Shown here: piece after piece, positions 1 through 5,685 of the stretch
Layout of the letters: each line of letters opens with the position of its first letter
Position numbering within the stretch: the stretch's first letter is position 1
Assembly (NCBI GenBank): GCA_037444705.1
Contig: JBBILY010000172.1
Location: 1-5,740, forward strand
Reading direction: 5' to 3'
Source: DATCYX01 sp037444705
Lineage (GTDB): Bacteria; Chloroflexota; Anaerolineae; Anaerolineales; UBA4823
Length of the DNA stretch: 5,740 bases
Translations under genes and position numbers: made by a program
Notes under the pieces: model-generated
The model's input: only the letters and a program-made list of their open reading frames with translations
Database searches by the model: none
What the model was told of the DNA's origin: nothing

Positions 1-678
1 AAGCTAGCTCAGGATGCAGGCACCTATTTGTTCAATTGTCTGCCGCATTGGTATAACGCCTTGTACCGCACCGATGTTCATAATACGTTGAGGATTCATT
101 TCCAAGATAAGATGAGGCGCGTTGGGCGCTTCCTGTGGTTGGATTGGGCGCAGGCCTGGCTTGTGGCGCATGAGCAGGCTAAAGGTGGCGAGTGGGAACG
201 TCTGATCGCCGCACATGATGGCTATCGTCGCCTGGGATTCATTCATCAGCGCTCAGTGACTGCTTTCAAAGAGGGGCGTTGGCTGATTGAGGATACAATG
301 CTTCCCGTCGGCGAGGGGGGTGCAAAGTCGCATGCCCGCGATTCTGAAACGATTGCTTGTGCCATTCATTGGTTGTTACCCGATTGGGAGTGGCGCATCG
401 AAGTCCTCCAGGCAGGTTATGTACTGTCCCTTTTATCGCCTTTTGGGACGGTGGAGTTGCGAGTTACTCCAAAGACAGGGGTATTCCGCTCGAATGCACG
501 CCTCATTCGTGCGGGGCAGGTGCTCTATGGCTCAGGAGAATCATCGCCCGTGTGGGGCTGGGTTTCTCCCACGTATGGTAAGAAGATCCCAGCGCTCTCG
601 TTGCGTGTGGATATCCAGGCGAAGCCCCCGTTTAGACTGGAAAGCGAGTGGATATTACCTGTTAAGGATATGGAATAA
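1..678 (+). CDS. Heparinase II/III family protein, C-terminal part (5' end outside window)
   Basis: The frame is open from the first base, so only the last 225 residues are present and the true start lies upstream. The segment AGTYLFN, then WYNALYRTDVHNT (residues 17-29) and GRFLWLDWAQA, is the pattern of the C-terminal beta-sheet domain of heparinase II/III-like polysaccharide lyases. The His-Asn-Thr at residues 27-29 matches the conserved HNT of that family. The rest is rich in beta-strand-like stretches with many Trp, as expected for this domain, and ends at a TAA. Family members cleave uronate-containing polysaccharides by beta-elimination and are usually secreted or cell-surface. The catalytic alpha/alpha toroid and any signal peptide are outside the window, so substrate and location cannot be read. 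The next gene, a glycosyltransferase, starts 15 bases downstream in the same frame, which suggests one operon for making or trimming an exopolysaccharide. Family assignment is fairly sure; enzymatic activity is inferred. Confidence 0.85.
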   Translation, partial: KLAQDAGTYLFNCLPHWYNALYRTDVHNTLRIHFQDKMRRVGRFLWLDWAQAWLVAHEQAKGGEWERLIAAHDGYRRLGFIHQRSVTAFKEGRWLIEDTMLPVGEGGAKSHARDSETIACAIHWLLPDWEWRIEVLQAGYVLSLLSPFGTVELRVTPKTGVFRSNARLIRAGQVLYGSGESSPVWGWVSPTYGKKIPALSLRVDIQAKPPFRLESEWILPVKDME

Positions 679-693
679 ATTGGGTGGTTAAGG

Positions 694-1911
694 ATGCATA
701 TCTTATTGATCCACCAGGCATTTACGGCTCTGGGTGAGCCAGGAGGCACACGTCATCACGAACTGGCACGCTATCTAGGGCAGCGCGGTCATCAGGTTAC
801 AGTCATAGCCAGTCCAATCAGTTATTTGACCGGGAAGAGCCATAGGGATAAGTTCCACTGGGTGGAGCGCGAAGACGGAGGTCCCGGCGTTACGATTTTG
901 CGGGCTTATACATATCCTGCGCTACATCGCAGTTTTGTCCATCGTTTGTTTTCTTTTCTGTCTTTTATGTTCTCCTCCTTCATAATAGGCGTTGGGGTTG
1001 ATAAAGTAGACCTGGTGTGGGGTACTTCTCCGCCTATCTTCCAGGGGTTCACCGCCTGGGCACTATCGCGCCTCAAGCGAGCGCCATTTTTATTTGAAGT
1101 ACGCGACCTGTGGCCAGCCTTTGCAGTCGCGGTGGGTGTGTTGCGCAGCCGACCCCTGATTTACGCTTCAGAAGGGCTGGAAAAATTTCTCTATCGCCAG
1201 GCGCAACGGGTGATGGTGAATTCACCGGGGTTTGTGGAGTTCGTTCGTGAGCGGGGAGCGCGACAGGTGGAATTGCTGCCCAATGGAGCAGATCTGAACA
1301 TGTTTCATCCCCAATGGGATGGGGCTGCCTTTCGCCGCGAGCATCACCTGGAAGATAAGTTCGTTGCGCTCTATGCTGGTGCTCATGGAATGTCCAATGA
1401 TTTAGGGGTGGTGCTAGAGGCAGCGTTGCTGCTGCGAGATCGAGCAGAGATCGCCATTGTGCTGCTGGGCGATGGCAAGGAAAAGCCAAATCTGATGGCC
1501 AAAGCCGTGGAAATGGGTTTGTCTAATGTCTATTTTTTACCTCCATTACCCAAAAAAGATATGCCTTTGGCGTTAGCCGCAGCAGATGTCTGCATCGCTA
1601 TTTTGAAACCCATTGAATTGTATAAGACGGTGTACCCCAATAAAGTATTTGATTATATGGCTGCGGGACGCCCGGTGGTGTTGGCGATTGACGGGGTGAT
1701 TCGGCAGGTGGTGGAGGAGGCGAGAGCCGGAATCGCGGTACCCCCCGGCAACGCGGCCCAATTGGCTGAGGCGATCCGTACGTTAGCGAACGAACCTCAA
1801 CTCAGGCATGAAATGGGGCTCGCCGGTCGGAGACATGTTCAAGCCCATTTCGACCGTGCTCATCTGGCGCAGCGGCTCGCGCATCTGCTGGAGGCCATGG
1901 TCAGTAAATGA
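694..1911 (+). CDS. Glycosyltransferase family 4 protein, WbuB-like
   Basis: This is a complete 405-residue protein, the usual length for GT4 (GT-B fold) enzymes. The N-terminal domain opens with MHILLIHQ, followed by a glycine loop, GEPGGTR (14-20), and HHELARYLGQRGHQV. EVRDLWP (135-141) and LPNGAD (195-200) are typical of the WbuB-type branch. The C-terminal nucleotide-sugar domain shows YAGAHG (227-232), LLGDGKEK (258-264) and NKVFDYMAAGRPVV (316-329); Asp320 sits where many relatives have Glu. Residues 84-102 are strongly hydrophobic and could hold the enzyme at the inner face of the membrane. Such enzymes transfer a sugar from a nucleotide donor, with retention, onto a lipid-linked glycan in O-antigen, capsule or exopolysaccharide synthesis; donor and acceptor cannot be told. 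The ATG is supported by the family-typical N-terminus and by GGGTGG and AAGG just upstream. It is probably cotranscribed with the heparinase-like gene. Confidence 0.93.
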   Translation: MHILLIHQAFTALGEPGGTRHHELARYLGQRGHQVTVIASPISYLTGKSHRDKFHWVEREDGGPGVTILRAYTYPALHRSFVHRLFSFLSFMFSSFIIGVGVDKVDLVWGTSPPIFQGFTAWALSRLKRAPFLFEVRDLWPAFAVAVGVLRSRPLIYASEGLEKFLYRQAQRVMVNSPGFVEFVRERGARQVELLPNGADLNMFHPQWDGAAFRREHHLEDKFVALYAGAHGMSNDLGVVLEAALLLRDRAEIAIVLLGDGKEKPNLMAKAVEMGLSNVYFLPPLPKKDMPLALAAADVCIAILKPIELYKTVYPNKVFDYMAAGRPVVLAIDGVIRQVVEEARAGIAVPPGNAAQLAEAIRTLANEPQLRHEMGLAGRRHVQAHFDRAHLAQRLAHLLEAMVSK

Positions 1912-1942
1912 GATAATATATTTTGCTACCAAGGGAGGAATT

Positions 1943-2299
1943 TTAGATGGCAGGGGCAGGCAATTGGCGAAACACATCGTCTTCATCGGGGGTAAATGGC
2001 ATAGCCGCAATCACTGCTTCAATGCCAAGAGCGCCATAGATATGGGGAAAGGTCTCATTGCCAACACTTTCCCAACGGATTTCTGCCTTAACCATGCGAG
2101 GGTCAATCCAAAGCAAGAGAAGGTCAGGCTGGCCCTGGTAGAGGTGGTTGGCTACATTTAAAACTTGCTCTGGGCGAGAACAGTGAATAAAGCCCTCTCG
2201 TTCCAGTGAGTCGGAGCGATATGTGCCCCGATTCAAGGCGGCCTCCCAGGATTGGTGCGGGCAGATATGGACGATTAAATCTGAAATTGTCGCAGACAT
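1943..2299 (-). CDS. DUF952 domain-containing protein
   Basis: This is a small 118-residue protein that is almost entirely one DUF952 domain. Diagnostic blocks are IVHICP (9-14), a Trp-Glu-Ala-Ala segment (18-21), YRSDSLEREGFIHCS (27-41), LYQGQPDLLLLWIDP (53-67) and FPHIYGALGIEAV (84-96). The biochemical role is not established. From memory, the domain has been grouped by sequence and fold with the ADP-ribosyltransferase-like superfamily, so the conserved His residues (11, 39, 86) may form a binding or active site; that is inference. There is no signal peptide or membrane segment, so it is probably cytoplasmic. An in-frame ATG at 2350 exists inside coaBC, but the residues it would add do not resemble the family. 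The ATG at 2299 has GAGGG upstream with an 11-base spacer. It begins 19 bases after the coaBC stop and is probably translated from the same mRNA. Confidence 0.88.
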   Translation of the reverse strand: MSATISDLIVHICPHQSWEAALNRGTYRSDSLEREGFIHCSRPEQVLNVANHLYQGQPDLLLLWIDPRMVKAEIRWESVGNETFPHIYGALGIEAVIAAMPFTPDEDDVFRQLPAPAI

Positions 2300-2318
2300 T
2301 ACGGTTGGAGCCCTCTTC

Positions 2319-3542
2319 TTATTTGTGCTCTGCCAGTAATTGCAGCACACGCTGCAAGATGACCTCAGCCACCTTGACTTTATCCATCAGAGGTAACGCC
2401 TCCACACCGCCTTGAGCATCCAGAAGGGTGACGCGGTTGGTGTCTACGGCGAAACCGGCGTCAGAGGCAGTGATGTCATTGGCAGCAATCAAATCCAGGC
2501 GTTTTCTCTGCAATTTGGCGCGGGCGTTCTCCAGCAGATTCTGGCTCTCGGCAGCAAAGCCGACGCTCACCCGAGGAAAGCCATATTCGGATTTATATTT
2601 GGCAACCTCTTGCAAAATATCGGGCGTGGGCTCGAGTTTAATCTCGAGAAGATTGCCCTCTCTCTTTATCTTTTGTTCGGCAACCGCCACAGGTCTGAAA
2701 TCAGCCACCGCGGCTGCCATTAATAAGACGTCTGCCTGTCGGATAGCCTCCAGGATTGCTTTGAGCATCTCCTGGGCGGATTGTACGTTTACACGTTGGG
2801 CACCTGTAGGAGTGGGCAGGTGGGTAGGACCTGTGATCAGGGTTACATCGGCGCCGAGGTCCAGGGCAGCCTGGGCCAGGGCAAAACCCTGCTTACCGGA
2901 GGAGCGATTGGTGATGGCACGCACCGGGTCAATGGCTTCCTGGGTGCCTCCCGCAGTAACCACTACCTTACGCCCGTGCAAGGGTCCACCGCGGCTGAGC
3001 CTCAGGCGAATGTGACCCAATAGTTCCTGCGGCTCTATCATACGCCCAATTCCAGATACTCCAGAAGCCAGATGCCCTTCAAAAGGGCCGGCGATAAAGA
3101 CGCCGCGCTGACGCAAGAGTTCCAGGTTGGCTTGAGTGGCAGGATGTGAGTACATGCCACCATCCATGGCTGGCGCCAGGATCAGCGTGCACTGGGCAGC
3201 AAGGGCGGCGAGGGTGAGTAAATTATCGGCCACACCATGCGCTAGTTTGGCTAATGTGTTGGCCGAGGCCGGGGCTATAACCAGCAGATCAGCCGCATGC
3301 GCCAAGCCAATGTGGAGCACATGTCCTTCGCTCCCCCATAGATCAGCATCCACATAGGCACGGCGGCCAGTCACCGATTGAAAAGTCAGTGGCGTGACAA
3401 AACGCGTGGCTGCCTCGGTGAGCACCACATCCACCTGAGCACCTGCCTGAGCCAGTTTTGAGGCCAGGTCAGCTGCCTTATAACAGGCGATGGAACCGGT
3501 GACGCCCAGCAATATGCGCTTATCATTTATCGGGTTGGTCAT
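2319..3542 (-). CDS. coaBC: Bifunctional phosphopantothenoylcysteine decarboxylase / phosphopantothenate-cysteine ligase
   Basis: This 407-residue cytoplasmic enzyme carries out two consecutive steps of coenzyme A synthesis: joining cysteine to 4'-phosphopantothenate (CoaB) and decarboxylating the product to 4'-phosphopantetheine with FMN (CoaC). The N-terminal CoaC flavoprotein half shows GVTGSIACYKAADLA (13-27), the catalytic His in VLHIGL (His77) and APASANTLAKLAHGVADNLLT (90-110). The PXMNXXM motif reads PAMDGGMY (124-131), with Asp127 in place of Asn. The substrate-clamp region reads LASGVSGIGRM (158-168), with Ser160 where E. coli has Cys158. The CoaB half shows VVVTAGGTQEAIDPVR (193-208), ITNRSSGKQG (210-219), AAVADFRP (277-284) and the lysine motif KIKR (291-294). 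Length and domain order are normal. The start ATG is preceded by AGGACAAGG with an 8-base spacer. It leads a probable operon with the DUF952 gene and is divergent from the acyl-CoA dehydrogenase. Confidence 0.97.
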   Translation of the reverse strand: MTNPINDKRILLGVTGSIACYKAADLASKLAQAGAQVDVVLTEAATRFVTPLTFQSVTGRRAYVDADLWGSEGHVLHIGLAHAADLLVIAPASANTLAKLAHGVADNLLTLAALAAQCTLILAPAMDGGMYSHPATQANLELLRQRGVFIAGPFEGHLASGVSGIGRMIEPQELLGHIRLRLSRGGPLHGRKVVVTAGGTQEAIDPVRAITNRSSGKQGFALAQAALDLGADVTLITGPTHLPTPTGAQRVNVQSAQEMLKAILEAIRQADVLLMAAAVADFRPVAVAEQKIKREGNLLEIKLEPTPDILQEVAKYKSEYGFPRVSVGFAAESQNLLENARAKLQRKRLDLIAANDITASDAGFAVDTNRVTLLDAQGGVEALPLMDKVKVAEVILQRVLQLLAEHK

Positions 3543-3598
3543 TTGATGGACCTTGTCCTATGTTTTTATGGGGATTACCGTTTTTCATGAGCCTAGTA

Positions 3599-3629
3599 AT
3601 TATATATCGCCAAGCAGAAGTTTTGTGAA
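3599..3629 (-). promoter_or_regulatory. Candidate promoter for coaBC operon
   Basis: Read on the minus strand, TTCACA (3629-3624; one mismatch to the -35 consensus) is followed by a perfect TATAAT (3604-3599). The spacer is 19 bases, or 17 if the overlapping TATATA is used as the -10. Transcription would start near 3592 and give a leader of about 50 bases before the coaBC ATG. The perfect -10 and its position support the call; the long spacer weakens it. Confidence 0.45.
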
Positions 3630-3650
3630 AGGAGAGGCAAAGCGTACAAT
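3623..3650 (+). promoter_or_regulatory. Candidate promoter for the acyl-CoA dehydrogenase gene
   Basis: TTGTGA (3623-3628; four of six -35 bases) and TACAAT (3645-3650; five of six -10 bases) are separated by 16 bases. The start of transcription would fall near 3657. If translation begins at 3816, the leader is about 160 bases long. The -35 overlaps, on the opposite strand, the -35 of the candidate coaBC promoter. Confidence 0.4.
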
Positions 3651-3749
3651 ATTGAGCTGGGTGAGAAATTCAATTGCCGCTTGGGTGGCCTGAGATTATG
3701 TAGATTGTTGATCATGAAACTGGCAAAGAAGTTTATCCGCTTGCAAAAT

Positions 3750-3794
3750 TGGCGCGATAATTTTTATACAGGTCCGTGGCGAAGGATAATTTTT
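3750..3794 (+). repeat. Direct repeat pair in the dehydrogenase leader
   Basis: The 10-base word GATAATTTTT occurs at 3756-3765 and again at 3785-3794, 29 bases apart. Each copy is preceded by TGGCG, with one base between in the first copy (3750-3754) and three in the second (3777-3781). The repeats lie between the candidate promoter and the preferred start codon. They could be a protein-binding or RNA element, or simply chance in AT-rich DNA. Confidence 0.4.
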
Positions 3795-3799
3795 CAAAG

Positions 3800-3806
3800 A
3801 GAGGAG
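3800..3806 (+). promoter_or_regulatory. Ribosome binding site selecting the start at 3816
   Basis: AGAGGAG is a strong Shine-Dalgarno match, 9 bases before the ATG at 3816. The other in-frame starts, TTG at 3681 and ATG at 3714, have no comparable purine-rich motif in the right place. This site therefore decides the start of the acyl-CoA dehydrogenase. Confidence 0.7.
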
Positions 3807-3815
3807 CCAAAACAA

Positions 3816-5282
3816 ATGTTTGGTGAAATTTTGAAATCGCCGACCGCTTTCTTGAAGTTTATGCTGGGGGATTTGGCAGATGAGACCCCACTCCAGGAAT
3901 ATGAGGCCTGGTGGGAAGCCGAGGGTAGGGAGATTTCCGCCACAGTTGATCGAGAGGGGACTCCCTGGTTAAGGATGTTCAGTGTCTTGGGAAAACGGGT
4001 TGACGAGATCGTCTTCCCCGAGTCCTATTGGAAAATGTTACGAAAAGGCTATCAGATAGGGTCAGTATGGCGGGCTTTTGAAGCAAGCTCCCTGCTGCCT
4101 GTATATCTGTTGGGTTATATCACCGCTTTTTATGATACCGGTCTCTATTGCCCTTATGCAGTGTCCCTATCCACAGCGGTGCCTCTTTTCAAGTACGGAA
4201 AAGAGGAGATTAAGGCGCGCTTCCTGCCCTTAATGCTGCGCAAAGATGGCAATGCCTGGCAGGGAGCCACATGGATGACGGAGGCTGCAGGTGGCTCTGA
4301 CCTGGGGGCGGGAGTAGAGACCATCGCCCGTCGGACTGGTGAGCACTGGGTGCTCAATGGTGAGAAATATTTTGCCAGCAACGCAGGAGCTGAACTGGCC
4401 GTGGTAGCCGCCAGGCGTGAGGGGGCGCCTGCCAACGTGCGCGGCCTCTCTTTATTTCTCTTGCCTCGCTATCGGGAAGATGGCAGCCTGAATTATTTTA
4501 TCCGTCGTCTAAAGGATAAGATTGGCACGCGTTCAGTTCCGACAGGGGAAGTGGAACTGCGAGGCAGTGAAGCCTATCTCTTGGGCGAGCCTGAACAAGG
4601 CATTTACCTGATCCTGGAGGTGCTTAATCTCTCCCGGGTGGCAAATTGCATCGGTAGTGTGGCGTTGATGCAGCGGGCTATTGCCGAAGCATATGCCTTT
4701 GCTCAACAGCGGGTGGCATTTGGCAAGCCTGTGTTGGAACATCCCCTGCTAAATCAGCAATTCAGGGATCAGATATCTCTATTGAAAAAGGCATTTACCC
4801 TGGCTTGGGAGGCAGTAAGAATGTTGGATAAGGTGTGGCTAGAAAAGCCACCTTATACAGAGCGCTACCATCTGTTTCGTCTGGTGGCACACCTGGCAAA
4901 ATACTGGACGGCAGACCTGGCAGTGCTTGCCGCCAAGTGGGCTATGGAGGTGCATGGGGGCATGGGAGTGCTAGCAGAATATGGCGTCGAACGTTGGTTG
5001 CGAGAGGCCATGATTTTACCCATCTGGGAGGGCACACCCCATCGCCAGATCCTGGACGGGCTAGAAGCCATGCAACGCAAACGGGCGCACGAATTGCTCT
5101 TTGAACATCTGGCTGCGTATGCTGCGCCTCAAGCCTTGGAGGATATCGCCGCCCAGGTGGACGCGCTGCTGGCACTGCCACCAGAGATACAGGAAGCCCA
5201 GTCTGAGGCGGTTTTTCGCCATCTGGCTGTTTTTTGTGCAGAAACTTTGCAGCAGCAATATCAAGTTCCATCCAGGTCTTAA
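3816..5282 (+). CDS. Acyl-CoA dehydrogenase family protein, AidB-like
   Basis: From the preferred ATG the protein has 488 residues; starts at 3714 (522 aa) or 3681 (533 aa) are in frame. 3816 is chosen for its strong ribosome binding site and because the stretch upstream is rich in codons such as AGG, ATA, AGA and CGA. The flavin-binding middle domain shows WMTEAAGGSDL (153-163) and RLKDKIGTRSVPTGEVEL (231-248), then QQRVAFGKP (297-305), MEVHGGMGVL (377-386) and IWEGTPHRQILDG (403-415). Glu405 occupies the catalytic-base position of medium-chain acyl-CoA dehydrogenases. The N-terminal layout and the RLKDK..TRS block resemble E. coli AidB more than the short beta-oxidation enzymes. About 80 residues follow the active site; they are not notably basic and shorter than the DNA-binding tail of AidB, so a DNA-repair role is not supported. 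It probably oxidises an unidentified acyl-CoA with FAD in the cytoplasm. No electron-transfer flavoprotein gene is nearby. Confidence 0.9.
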   Translation: MFGEILKSPTAFLKFMLGDLADETPLQEYEAWWEAEGREISATVDREGTPWLRMFSVLGKRVDEIVFPESYWKMLRKGYQIGSVWRAFEASSLLPVYLLGYITAFYDTGLYCPYAVSLSTAVPLFKYGKEEIKARFLPLMLRKDGNAWQGATWMTEAAGGSDLGAGVETIARRTGEHWVLNGEKYFASNAGAELAVVAARREGAPANVRGLSLFLLPRYREDGSLNYFIRRLKDKIGTRSVPTGEVELRGSEAYLLGEPEQGIYLILEVLNLSRVANCIGSVALMQRAIAEAYAFAQQRVAFGKPVLEHPLLNQQFRDQISLLKKAFTLAWEAVRMLDKVWLEKPPYTERYHLFRLVAHLAKYWTADLAVLAAKWAMEVHGGMGVLAEYGVERWLREAMILPIWEGTPHRQILDGLEAMQRKRAHELLFEHLAAYAAPQALEDIAAQVDALLALPPEIQEAQSEAVFRHLAVFCAETLQQQYQVPSRS

Positions 5283-5398
5283 TCGCCGCTGATGGCAGAC
5301 CTGAAGTAACTACCTGGCGTGGATCGTTTGGGGTTATGTTTCTTTATCTGTCTCCGGTAATTACACAGTTGGAAGCCAAAACCAGGCGTAATCGTTGC
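5283..5398. other. Intergenic region with no recognised feature
   Basis: Between the dehydrogenase stop and the tRNA promoter there is no convincing gene. The only pairing noticed is a 5-bp match (CCTGG near 5311 with CCAGG near 5380), too weak and too far apart for a terminator. How dehydrogenase transcription ends is therefore not visible. Confidence 0.5.
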
Positions 5399-5427
5399 TT
5401 GACAAGCGTCCTGCTACTAGGTAAAAT
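5399..5427 (+). promoter_or_regulatory. Strong sigma-70-type promoter of the tRNA cluster
   Basis: A perfect -35 TTGACA (5399-5404) and a -10 TAAAAT (5422-5427; five of six bases) have the ideal 17-base spacer. Transcription should start near 5434, about 25 bases before tRNA-Phe. The stretch just after the -10, AAGGGCGC, is GC-rich, as in stable-RNA promoters under stringent control. That regulation is inferred from the pattern alone. Confidence 0.85.
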
Positions 5428-5458
5428 AAGGGCGCTTTTAGGGCAAGGGCAGATTAAA

Positions 5459-5531
5459 GCCGAGATAGCTCAGTTGGTAGAGCACGCGGCTGAAAACCGC
5501 GGTGTCGCCAGTTCGATTCTGGCTCTCGGCA
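5459..5531 (+). tRNA. tRNA-Phe (anticodon GAA)
   Basis: A complete cloverleaf is present. The 7-bp acceptor stem GCCGAGA/TCTCGGC is perfect, the D stem is GCTC/GAGC with an AGTTGGTA loop, and the anticodon stem is CGCGG/CCGCG with loop CTGAAAA (GAA at 5492-5494). The variable loop has five bases, and the T arm is GCCAG/CTGGC with TTCGATT. The discriminator base is A at 5531. CCA is not encoded, so it must be added by a nucleotidyltransferase. It is the first tRNA of the cluster. Confidence 0.98.
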
Positions 5532-5557
5532 CTCCGAGCCAGATACCGATCGGATAT

Positions 5558-5630
<73 letters not shown>

Positions 5631-5637
5631 CTGAGAC

Positions 5638-5677
5638 AGATTGCTGATTGAAAGACGCCAATCAGCAATCTTTATCT
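5638..5677 (+). terminator. Perfect 13-bp inverted repeat, possible terminator within the tRNA cluster
   Basis: AGATTGCTGATTG (5638-5650) and its exact complement (5659-5671) flank an 8-base loop and are followed by TTTATCT. The geometry is that of an intrinsic terminator, beginning 7 bases after tRNA-Gly. The stem has few G-C pairs (5 of 13) and the T run is short, so termination may be partial. It could instead be an RNA-processing hairpin between tRNA-Gly and tRNA-Cys. Confidence 0.6.
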
Positions 5678-5685
5678 AAACAATT

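Noticed and set aside
1073..1489. 138-residue open frame on the - strand
   Set aside because: It is antisense to the conserved core of the glycosyltransferase and shows no domain pattern.
1912..1942. Possible bidirectional terminator between the convergent genes
   Set aside because: The 31-base gap is AT-rich with only a short AATATATT palindrome; no stem with a T run is visible.
1808..2161. 117-residue open frame on the + strand across the convergent junction
   Set aside because: It overlaps the end of the glycosyltransferase and the antisense of DUF952, both well supported, and resembles no family.
2428..3015. 195-residue open frame on the + strand opposite coaBC
   Set aside because: It lies wholly antisense to a clear coaBC gene, has no recognisable domain and a Ser/Arg/Ala-rich composition typical of an antisense shadow.
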